Source of the DNA: Syngnathus acus
Taxonomy: Eukaryota; Chordata; Actinopteri; Syngnathiformes; Syngnathidae
DNA length: 64,000 nucleotides
NCBI RefSeq assembly: GCF_901709675.1
Contig: NC_051104.1
Coordinates: 5,129,501 to 5,193,500 of the forward strand
Direction: 5' to 3'
Shown: positions 14,090 to 26,200 of the stretch, piece by piece
Layout: each line of letters opens with the position of its first letter
How positions within the stretch are numbered: the first letter of the stretch is position 1
Notes under the pieces: generated by a model
The model's database searches: none
Seen by the model: only the letters and a program-made list of their open reading frames with translations
Told to the model about the DNA's origin: nothing
Translations under genes and position numbers: made by a program

Positions 14090-14443
14090 GAAATCTATAT
14101 ACGGTAAGTAGTCATAAAAAAAAAACACCAAGACGATATGCAGTCTACACTAATAATCGCTCAACACTATAACCTTTAATAAAACATATAAAAATAGAGT
14201 AGGTAAAAAAAAGTTTGTACAAGACAAAGATTTAACAGGGACAGGAATTAATAGAATAGTTTTCAGTCATATAATGACTAAGAACCACATATTTATGTGG
14301 CCATAAAGAGGGTTTCATTTTCTCCATCCGGTTCATTGATCCATTCCCTCCAAATCGGGTGCTTGTTTGGTTTGGCCAAATAAATCTCTTCTCTTAAATG
14401 TACACATGAATTGACATGTTACTGGAATTCCCCGCACATGTGC

Positions 14444-17400
14444 TCATCGCCTGGACAGGTCACCCCCTGTGAATCAAGTGAAACGATAGCGGAACAGTGA
14501 GAAGCATAAAGTGAAAAGGTCAGTGACGTTTCTTTGAGATGAATAACGGCAACATTTATATAGCTTGAATAAAGAAGTTTTAACTCATTCCCTGCCAAAA
14601 TAGACTTTTGACGTTTATAGCAGTCGATGAGTTAAACAGTGGCAAAATAAAGTTTGGATTGCTCAGCCTTGGTGGCACTCCAGGTTTAAGCACTTAACCG
14701 ATAATATGGAAATTTTCCGCAGAAGCCTAAGCTCTATTTGCATGTCACACAAGTACACTATGTAAAAACCCCAACAGGGGGGGGAAAGGAACAACGTGAG
14801 TCATCTGCATGCTTGCGCTTGCAATCACGAGAAGAGCGTACTCGCACGTATCAGCCGACGGCACCTGGTTTGTGTGCGTGTGTCAAAGATTGATTGCCAT
14901 AGTGACCAAATCCGTCAGACGTGGTGTCCATAGGATTGTAGCGCTGAGAAGGGAATTTGAGCTGGGGGATGCTCCGTGTTGTGCGGCGGCTACATCCAAT
15001 TAGCTTAGGCGATCGGAGGTGGGATCTGTGATTGAATTATTGATGGTGGGCTCAGGCTAATATACATTGCCAGTAAGGCTGTGCAAAAGCGTCGGATAAG
15101 TGGAATTGAAAATGTGGAAGAAAAGGTGTCATGATGGCTGTTAGGTGACATGTTGAACTATTGTAATGCGTATCAATAAAATCGATTTATTTATTGATGA
15201 TTTATTGATTAAAGTAATCAGGATTCAGGCCTGAGTATCATCCCCTGAATCCTGTCCTTAATCTTAAAAGGATATTTAGGACAGCGCATTTTGGAAAACC
15301 CTTAAAAAATCTTGCAGTGTCAGTGACAGACATTCTTAAATTAACAAACACCCAAATAAAAATATATTATTTTTAATCTAGCCTCATGTGATCACGTTCA
15401 AATAGTAAAAGTATGGCTTTGGCGCCATCTTGTGCCGAGGAACTACATTAAAGTGAGTTTAGTCGCTTCATTTAGCCAAAAGTAGTGCCATCTTGTGGCA
15501 ACTGAATGTATTACTTTGGTGCCACGGCTATTGTAATGTGTGCCACGCAAAATGAATTTCCATCCACCTTGAAATGTTTGCGTCGAATTACAATACACGA
15601 CGGACATTCAAATGAATTTGGTGGCGTTGGCTTTCCCTCACCTTGGCAGCTGGTGCACTCGCAACTGTGTATGACAGGCAGGACGACGGGCTCGCTCTCG
15701 CCACTGTCACAGCGCAAGTTGAGGAAGCGGACAGGGTTGTTTGGGTCCAAACGGTAACTGCAGCACTCGCACACAGACCTCAGGTAGGGCTCCTGTGGAG
15801 AGATTAGAGAGAAAGCTTATTACAGATCAAATCTATTCACAAGTGGCTTGGTTAAGGATTTGGAGGATAAAATGGTCCTTAAATCCAAATACAAAATTCT
15901 ATCAGAATTTCAAGCTGAATAATAAAATAAAAATATAATGTGGTGGCATTTTTTTTGAAATGCTTTGATTCCATTGCTATATTTCGACTATGTATGTCAG
16001 TTCCAGACATTCTAATGACTTTCACAGCATACCATTTCCTCACCGGTTACCATGCCCTGTTGCCACAGTAACAGTAGGTAATGACACATTTGGCCCAGCT
16101 GATGTTTATTTTTTACTAATCTCTCAGCATGACTGGCTCTATTTTTAAAGTGATGTATGGATGCCAAAAAAGAACAAAGTCGCCATGGTGATGTGGTGCG
16201 GTCTCTACTCTCTTGTGAGATCTTTTTATTATTTAAAAAAAAAAAAAGGTGCTGAAAAGAGGCAGCTTTAACCAGCTCAACACGTGAGATCCCACATTCT
16301 CCTTCACGTGTGCTAATCAACACGTCTATACTTAGCTCAATGATGATTCAACAGCTAAATCATGCATGTGCCCAAACATAGAATCTCTTTGCACAGATCA
16401 TTATTTGAGGTCACATACAGAGACAGTTTGCTGATCACTGCAACTTTCCTGATGTAGTGAGAAAGACTGTTAAGTGCAGCTGAGCGTTGCAAAAAGCGTC
16501 CGAACTGATCGAGTGAAGGCAACAGTGAGTGCAGCAATAATGTCTCCTGTTTGATATTGTTTCATTGTTGCTAAATTGTTTTATAATCACTCATCAAAAT
16601 CAAATAAATAATCATTGGTTTCAAAAATTGGTTTGTAATACACTTTCATGCAAAATACAATTTCATTCGATGGAATAATTGATAGAATAATCGATTCTAA
16701 AAATATTCAATAGCGACAGTTTCCTCCTTTCAAGGTACTTTTCCAATATTGCACACACAATAATGACGCCCGAATGCTGCCATGGAGGGATAATAAACAG
16801 TCCAAGGCTACAAGTTCAATGGAGATCGAACCAGAAACATTATGAGACAATAACTGTGCCACCTGAACCGAGCCGCCCCTGGGAGAGCCGCTTTATGAGC
16901 CAGACTTCTTATAATCGACACGCGTGAGCTTATCCTTACCTCCAGGATGACGTCAGTCCTGGACAGACAGCGCCCCCTGCAGAAGCTGACCTCCACGTTG
17001 TCAAGCCGACAGTTTCCCTTTGTGATGTTCTTGACTTGGATGTAGCGGCGGCACTCTGGCGTAGACTCGCCTGACACATCCACACAGAAGCAGTGGAGAT
17101 GGAAAAGAAAAGAATTGATCATATCTGCTTCAATTTGGAATGAAATAAGGAAGACGTGACACTGTTGTGGTCCCTTAGCATGTGAAGCAACGAGATGTAA
17201 GGCCAAGTGTAGGTTATATAATGAGATCTCCTGCTAATTGGCCACTGCGCTATGTTAGCTGCCACATATGGAAGCACAAAGGCTTCTCCACAATATATTG
17301 CCTGGGTTGCATTTTCTCTATAATCCTCATTCACCTGGAAAAGGTTTCCTGCAGACTGGACAACAGCTGCCCGGTTCCTCTACTTTGACTTGCCCCTGAG

Positions 17401-20275
17401 GGAGAAGAAGTTTATTAGGAGTCATTTTGTCCTTTCGTAAAAAGGATAGTAACAATTTTGCCGACGTGCAAAGATGGAAGGTTGCTGAGGAGGAGCGATT
17501 TGGGTTAAAGAAAGCCTAGCTGTCCCGAGATGCTTGAGTCTGAGAATAGCTGCTTGGAAAATGTCTGACAGCGAGTCATCAAGCTCAAGCCTGAATCTTT
17601 CGCATCATTACTCTATCAAACATGGACGCATCTAACGGTTCACCTCGAGGGCATTTCCTCCCACTCGCCAGCCTTCCCTCAGGGATGGTAGGATCGACTC
17701 ACTAAGAGGGTGGGAGTGACTTGAAGAGCTTTAAGCCGGCAGTCTGGATGCATGTTTGTAAAAGGCTTCCTGCTTACATTCTAGCCACATGTACCGCCGA
17801 GCCAGTAATAATTCATGAAATGACCTTTGTTATACCACTCGGGAGACCTTTTTTGTGTCTTAAGGTGACGAGGGATTTGAGAATGCTGATAAAAAAAAAA
17901 AAGGCGCAAACCTGTGTAAGTGGAATACTCAGTAGAAGCTCACCATGTGATCAACTCACCTTGAAAGTTTGACCTGTCAGCTGATTTTATTTTTACCCAG
18001 GCCTCCGCGTATAAAGATATATTGACTCATCTGTTATGACCGGGATACATTTTTTATTTGCATTTGTCCCTAACGGCTATTTTTAGGCTTGTTGTTAATT
18101 TAATGTTAGAAAAACTAAACAAAGCTCTTGTTCGTCAAGTATCATAATATTCTCATAATATTGTGCTGGACTGGTTCAGATCCAAACCAAACATTGTACC
18201 TGTCAAATGGAATACAAAAATTAGATATTTATGTGGAGCTTTTTTTTTTTTCTTTGCTCTGCCTGTACAGTGCACATACATAATTGACCACTTAGACGGA
18301 TGTTCCCTGCAAGATGACCGTTTAAGCGCCCATGTGTTTTATGACCGTGCCCTTCCATACAGAAGCAGAAAAGCGGCTCTCAAATGGATCCAGAGTACCG
18401 GTCATTTCTTGCAGGGAGTCGGTAAAACCCAAAGTCCAAGCTTGTGGGTGGATCAGGAAATATTGATCCGGGTCAGCTAGTGACTTTTAGAAAACAGCCC
18501 TCGCAATCTTAAAGGAGCTGAGAATATGCCCTTAAAAGCAAATGACACATTTGTGAAGACCCGGGACTTTGTGTGAAGTGGACCACCCCAGGGTAGCGTT
18601 CAGCTGATGAACAGCCTCAGCATGCAAGTCTGGGGAAAATATACTTGCTTTGCCAACAGCAAGAGAGAAAAAGTATATTTAGGAGTAAGTACGGAACTGC
18701 GTTTCTGAGAACCTACTTAAAAATCAATGTTCTCATTTGCATTTCACCAGGTATGTGAATATTTTGCTCCAGTGTTTCTTCAAGCATTTTTGGAAAAGAA
18801 CCGAGCACATCCTCAGTGTAGACAATCACTCAACTCTGTAATAAAGAGGAGGATTGAGATGAATGATTCATGGGATGTTATTAAAAAAAAAAAAAATAGG
18901 GGTAATAATTTCTTAGATGAAAAATAACATAACATTCAACATCACTTCAGTATTTTGTCTTACTATTGTTGGATCAATATCTCAGATGCGGGGAGGACAT
19001 TGTACTGGACAAATTACTGTACAATTTATTTCACTGACATTTAACAGTCGTGGGTTGGTATTTGGTAACTGGGCCTTCACTGGGGATTGAACTTTATCTA
19101 ACCGGATACCACAAGTGTCAAATATGAACGATAGAACTAATCAATCCTATTCAAAAGTCCAGGACTGTACCATCATCTGGAGCAGTTCATAATATGTATC
19201 AAAATGACAAAAGCGTATAAAATGTAAATTGAGCATCATTTTTTTTGCAAGACAAATTCGACTTTTACTTTTACTATCAAAGTAACTTGCGAAGGCTGTA
19301 TTGACCAACCGCATTTTTCATGCAGTATATTAACGGGTGGAGGCTAGCCAAATGTATTTTTCACATTACTGTTTATCCCAGAAGACGCAAGGACAAGCAA
19401 ATTTTCCAAGTCTTTATATCCGAGATGGAAATGTACAAAAATGAGAAATCAAATTACGTGGAAGGAAATGAAAGTAAGCTGCTGAGTCATGATGTATTTT
19501 GTGTTCAGCCTATGGTGCGTGTGCGTGTGTGCGTGTGCAGCCTGCGGGCCAGCTAACACAGTGAAAGATGAAGGTCTGTGTGGGTCATCAAACAACTACC
19601 ATTATGACTTGTCCTCCAGGTACACCACAGTAAATAACCTTGCATAAAGCAGTATAGCTGTCCTCTCCGATGCGGATAAATGCACTAAAAGATACATTTG
19701 AAAAAAGGTAGGAACTTTTATGCTGTTCTCAACAGTGGGGGAGGAAAATAAATCAATCCAGACTACCTTGTCTGTGTGTTAGCTTATTCACACAGTCCAA
19801 CCTGACTTATAATGTTACTCCAACTAAGTCGTCACTTAATTTTTTGGTTTACTGTTGACCGACATTTAACAAACCAAAACTCTCCTTTTACTGTCACTGC
19901 GAATGTACGGCAATGCCGAAATAAAAATGAACCCTGATATTAATGGACAGAGATAAAAACAAAAAGCATTTTCGCCATAAAAGTAATTTTGGGTATTATA
20001 TGTTTCTACTCAGCTGCCATCATTATGCAGTTTTATTATTTTTATGTATCTTAGAGTGGCACAGTAATTCAGTTCTGTCCAGCGCTTACAAGCAGTCAAT
20101 CTAATTCGGATCTAATTTGAAGATAATTGAATAACAGGGCAGACGGTCGCTTGATTAAATGCCAGCGGGCGTGTCTCACCTCCTCACAGTGAAGTTCGGG
20201 GCACCTCGGCTGGCACAGTTTCTTCCCGTTCACGCAACGACACGACAGGCAGTCCTCCTCCCATTCTGATCCGGC
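14444..20275 (-). CDS. sspo: sspo exons 112-116: VWC, cystine knot, C-terminal tail
   Basis: Exons: 112 (20180-20275) and 113 (17335-17395) form a VWC-type module ending [15 protein letters not shown]. Exons 114 (16940-17070) and 115 (15642-15792) form the C-terminal cystine knot (CTCK), the dimerisation domain shared with mucins and von Willebrand factor: [19 protein letters not shown], then [15 protein letters not shown] and [15 protein letters not shown]. Exon 115 ends at a GTGAGG donor. Exon 116 has 23 coding bases (14444-14466) after acceptor ttcacag and finishes the protein as GGDLSRR-stop, like the human ending GGDFSKR. If exon 115 were not spliced, the frame would run on to a stop near 15511 with no conserved sequence, so the spliced form is preferred. 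Confidence 0.88.
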
Positions 20276-23200
20276 CTGGCTCACACACAAAAACAAATAT
20301 GCACCATTGACATTTTTACTCAAATTTCTGTCCCCAGTCACTGAATTTTTTATGAAGTGCGGCTGGCTCGGATGGCTCAAGATCAATGAATGACATTGCA
20401 ACCGAAAAGAGGATTGTGAAAATTTGGAATGCTTGGCATTGTAATCATAACACTGGTCCGCAAGGGCCATCGCCTTTTTATTTGTTGGCAACAGCAATCA
20501 CTGAGACTCCTTCGGTTCAGCAGACGAAAGCAAAGGTGATTTCGCAGCTCACACTCGGCGGCTATTTGGCACGAGGCGGTTGATTAGAAAAGCCGTTGAG
20601 AGTCTTTAGAGGGACATTCGTCATTCCTTGCTGACAAGAAAAGTGAGAGTGAACGGGGGAGGCGGCAAAGAAACAATAAAAAAAAGTCATTGAGAGAGAT
20701 ATCAAGGGGATCTGACCTCTTGTCAGAGTAGGATTAATTCTCATAATCCTATAATATCCCTTTCTTCATAAATTATTCCTGGCAGGCTTGCCCAGTTGCA
20801 GTCAGAGTGCTGGCTTTCTACAGCACAGCATGCATAATTAATGGTGCTATGGGCAGGAGAGGCATTGTGGTGTAATACAGCCTCCGGGACACGTCACTCA
20901 TCTTCTGAATCGGCCTTTTATGAGTAAATAACACAATGCGAGTGAATAATACGCCGAATGATGTAGTAGTTCATAGATAATGAGGCAAGCACAATGGTTA
21001 CATGTTAGGATGGACCATAGGTGTGAAGCGACGCACCTCCTGCATGACGCCCTGCTCGTCGTGACAGGGGCAGAGAGCAGGAATGACGCACACGCCATGG
21101 GTGTTTCGGTAAAGCCCATCCTGACACACGCAGCCCGCTGAGGAGTGATTGCAGTTCACGGGAGTCGGGGAGTAGATGTCCTCGCAGCTCCGCTCGCACA
21201 GCGGAACGTCTTCTGACAAACTCCTCCTTCTTTTCCATCGTTCCCCGTCAGGGCACGCTGCGGAAGGGGGAAGAGTCAGTGATGAAGAAGGATATTAGAT
21301 ATTAGATAAAAGCAGAAGATGATATGAAAAGGGAAAAGGGAAATTGGAGTTGATAGATCGGTTCAGGCGAGTAAGGATATCTAAAATGTGGATTTTATCG
21401 AGACGTTTGGTAATTCATTTAAGTGCCAGAAGGTCATCGTCTAAAAATAATTTGATAGTTTCTCTTCTTACATACCGCAATCAGGGGCCATGCAAGGAGC
21501 TGTGCGGTGGTCCGAGCCCTCACATGGGACTCCTCCATACTGGCTTGGTCGTAACACAGTTCGGCTGGAGCTTAGTTGTCCTGTGCCACAGGTCGCTGAG
21601 CATGGACTCCACTGGGACCAGTTGGACCGCTCACAGTCCACTAGAGGATAAAAGAAAGGAACAGATAATTTTTGTGTAAATAATATGTATATATTTTCCA
21701 CGTTATTTATTTATTTATTGATTTAAAAAATCTTCAGCCGGCCTATCTGTCCATGTTAAAAATCAACACCTTGAGCAGTTTGCCTAAACCCGCTGTAAAG
21801 TCTGAACTGCTACTCGTTTGTGTCATTGGTCAACGAATAAATTACCAGCAGGTTGAGACACATACATCACCACTGTTGACATTTGCCACTTGAAAGAAAT
21901 AAAACATTTTTATCCTCCCGGCACTTTCATTGCAATAAACGTAAGATCCTACAAAGCGTCTTAATCGCTTTCGGTATTAGAAGCCGAGGCAGGGCATCAC
22001 TCACCGTCGCAGAGCTTGGAGGTGCAGTTAAACACTCCTCCTTGACACACACTGGGGACAATTAAGTTCATTTAAATTCATATTAGACTACACTTCATAT
22101 TTTTCTATCATCGTTGAGACGTAGTGATTGACTTCTGCAAATAATGTGCGTACCATTTGTTGCAGTGGTGCTGGAAAGATGTTCCAGGTGACACGACTTC
22201 TGTTCTCTCCTCTGTGCTCATATCCACGCTTTGGTAGGCAGACGGCAAAGAGAGCCGGGAACAGGGGCATCGTGCATGTGACACGCACGAGCCTCCGTGC
22301 AACACCTAGTGAAGACAAGACAAGGGAGAAAAATGCACTGGACTGGGCACAACTGAAAATCCTGACAAAAGCACAACCAACTTAAATTCCATTAAGATGA
22401 AATATCCAAACCTGTCCAGGTGGGCAGGAGCACCCGGGTTTGCAAGGTCCTGCTAAACACTGAGTGTGCGGCCAGAGGTCTTCACAGGTAAACGGACAGG
22501 AACCTGAACATTCACTGAACACCTGACCATCCGGACACCCTGTAATGTGCACCAGTTTTAATATTCACTCCCTCACCACCATACAAAATTTCTTTGACCT
22601 GTTCTGCAGCTTTCACTGTTACAGACAGTGTGTTGCTCAAGAGGCCCAACACAGGCAGTCCCACCAGGTTCTGATTCCTGAAGGATTGTTTTGTTGCGCA
22701 TTGATAAGCCGCCGCCACACGTGGCACTGCACTCACTCCAGCTTGACCATTCGCTCAACAAACATCCCACTGGATGGACAAAAAATAGAAATTCTCGAGT
22801 ATGTGATAATTGGTCAACACAAAAATATGTTTAAGACCTGGACATGGGCGCAAGTCGCAGCTTTCCGTCTGCGTGGTGTCAGAACAGGCAGGCCCGCCCT
22901 CAATGTTCTGGCACAGGCGCGTCCGTGTCCGCTGGCCACGCCCACATGAAGCCGAACAGGTCGTCCATGAGGTCCAAGGCTCATACACAGGACAGGGAAG
23001 ATCGGTACACACTAGAGTGCCGTTCTTACACACACTGTGAAGGTGAGTTGAGAGATGTCGGCGTGACCTTTTGTGTCCCCATTTGAATCACGCGGAAGCG
23101 CTTTAACTGCGTTCTACTCACCAGGTGTTGCAGTCCACGACGAGTTCTTCATTGGTCATGAACTCCAGTGTCCCGTTGCCTGATGGGACGCCACAGCGAC

Positions 23201-26200
23201 ATTCTGCCACAGGCACACATTGGCTGTCCTGCAGTAGCTGTCCCTCAGGGCAACGACAACCTGGGAGGGAAAGCGAATTGAGAAAGTTAGGAGGCAATAA
23301 TTCCATCTTGGACTGTGTTTGCACCGTTCGATAAAAGAAGGAAATGATCGGCGACAGTTTCTTTATCAGCATGCTGTAGGGGTAAGGGTTCCATGACAGT
23401 GATGTGAACAGATTGCTTTCAGGAAGAACGTATGGAAGTCATCGCGTACCTGAATGACAGCGTCCTTGGAGACACTGCACATGCTCCCATAAGTCGGTGC
23501 AGCTGCGAGGACACTGATTGGCACAGACCTCTTGGTAGATCCGCCCCCTGTCTTCACAGTTTTCACCTTGGATAGAGAAGGAAATATTTGAAATGCAGTA
23601 TATGGTTTTGAGTTAGAACACACTTTGGTTTACCTGGGCAAAGTCCCGTGTTGCAGCTCTGGCTTTGTGTCTGCTGGCTCCGGCAGAGAGGTCCCGGTGG
23701 AGAGGCCAGAGGATGGCGGTAGCGTTGTCTGACTCCACCACTGCACGGCTCTGCGCAAACTGTCCACGCGCTCCACGCACTCCACTGACAGAGATCTGAA
23801 ACATCCAACACGTGAGCAGACTGCTCATCATCGATGGCACAGTTCCAAGAATATATATTGATACATTAATTCTTGTCAAATCTTTTTCTTTCCACTCAGA
23901 GTTTAGTTGGATGACTGCAAATCCAAACGCTTTCCCATAATGAGCATATGTTCTCAAATCTCTCCAATTCATCATAATTGTGATTTTTTTTATCAACTCA
24001 ACCTTAAAAGATTTATCATGATGTTGTCGTACCTCGGCAGATGCTATCATCCGGACACAGCCTGTCCTCAACTTGAGGGTGTGGACATTGATTTTTCTCC
24101 TCCTCTCCAGATACCGGAAACCCTGAGTCAAAGTCTAAACAGGCCCGGAAACGCCTCTGGACTGAAACCATTTTACTTCCATTGACAGCATCTTCCAGGA
24201 GTGTGCTGCTGGGGTTCAGGGAGGAGTAAGGCATGCAGGGAGAACATGGCGTCCACTCGGACCATTCACTGAGAATAACTAGAAAAAAAAAACGAGTATA
24301 TAATGCAATGTAAAATTGTTCATTTTTATTCAAGCAAAAAAAAAAAAAATCATATTACCTTCACACTCTCTCATGTCACACTCCAACATCCCATTGTGAC
24401 AAAGGCTGCAGAAAAACACAAAATGATTCATCGTAAACATAGCAATATGATGCAGCATATAATCCAGCACATTTTTCCTGTCATGCAAGCAAAAATGGAT
24501 TGATTTAGTAGCCGACCAAGTACTGCAGCCGATGGTGACTGTTGAGCCCTGAGGAACAGTGACCGGCGTTGGCGATTGTCCCGAAGGTTGGTCCTTTAAG
24601 TAGATGCAGCCACAATGTTCTGATGGTACACAGCTACCATTTTGCTGCAGCAACCCCTGCAAGAAAAACAAATAACATTTTGAAAATGTGTTTCATATTT
24701 GTGTTGATCATTCTCTTTGCAGCACTGAGCACTTCTGTCCCAGAATTGATTTATGCATTTTGTTGGTGACATTCCATGATTTATATCTTACATAAAAAGG
24801 TAAGCCATAACTGTTAAAGTGATCACAGTTACTTGCGCTGTCATGTTTTATAAGAGCTAGGACCAGCTTTCTGTTCCATATTTCATTACCTGCCCCCCTG
24901 CTGTATGCGCATATTGTCAATCCACCACAGAGAATTTGGCAATAAATCAAATTTGAAAGCTCACAAACTAAGCTAAATAACATGATGAAATTGTCATGGC
25001 AGCACACATCAAAGTGATATATTACCAACAGTATATAACGTGGCATATTTCACTTGTTAATGTTAGTTTGATGCTGGTGTGGTCCAGCTATTTTAGGGGG
25101 ATAAGGACAGACCCCTGCGGGATTACAATTACCTAGAGATTCCAAAAAAAGTAGTTTTGTATTAGACGCGACTTAAGCCTGAGCACAAAAAAATGAATCC
25201 GTGAGTTTTCTAGCAAATAACAGAGGGCCGGTGACAAAAAAAAAAAAAGTGCGGCAGAACACTGTAAACATAAAACAGTCTACATAAATATCTTATATCA
25301 GACCTGGGAAGCAGGAATAGCACCGAATATGATCAGTATTCATCAGTTGTGTAGTTCCGAGCTTTGCGAGATGGAGTTCAAAAGACTGCTTGAAATCCAT
25401 TTTTTATGTTGTTTCTTTTTGCAGTGGTGTTAACAATAAGAATAAACCATTGCACAGCAATTACCGGAGGACAATAGCAGCCTGGTGTGCACTCCCGGAC
25501 TCCCGAACACAGGTCGGTACGTCCATAGAGGTCACAAAGCTTCTCACAGGGTTTGCCACATGGGGAATACATGAATGGTGCTTCACATTCTGAGAAAGAA
25601 GCATGAAAAGAATACCAACATAAAACACAGCAGCATAAGAAGTTTTTCCACAACTAAGGTCACTGTGAAATAAAAAAAAAACTCAATTCATCTAGAATAA
25701 GATTTGTGCAATATACACAGAAATTACAGTGAAGTCCTCACCATCACAGTGACTGAGGCTGCATGGTTTGCTCTGTGTTTCAACGGGAGTGCACAGCTGC
25801 CCCCTGGTGGCAGGGGTGACAGCTACACGGTAGCGCTGCTGCCTTTGAGACTCACATGAGCATTGCGACCAAACACTCCATGCTGACATGGGGCATTCTG
25901 CAAAGGGAAGCAAAAAAAATACATATATATATATATATATATACACAATACTATGGTTTACACTCCATCTTAAATCTCAACATAATCTCCGTCTATGCAC
26001 CTGGACATGGTTGTTTGAAACATAGTTGGTTCTCCTCTTGGTTCGTTAAATCTTCAATCTCGGCAGGACACGCTGCAGTCCCTCTCTTCCCGCAGACGCA
26101 CGCCCTACGCCGCACCACAGTTCCCGCCCCACAACTGCGGGAACACGGTGACCACGGCGACCAAGGGCAAAGGTCATCTGAAAATGGAAAGCAAGTGATT

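Noticed and set aside
15511-15641. Read-through extension of sspo exon 115 to a stop near 15511
   Set aside because: A consensus donor follows the conserved SCQG codon, and a downstream 23-base exon restores the conserved C-terminal tail.
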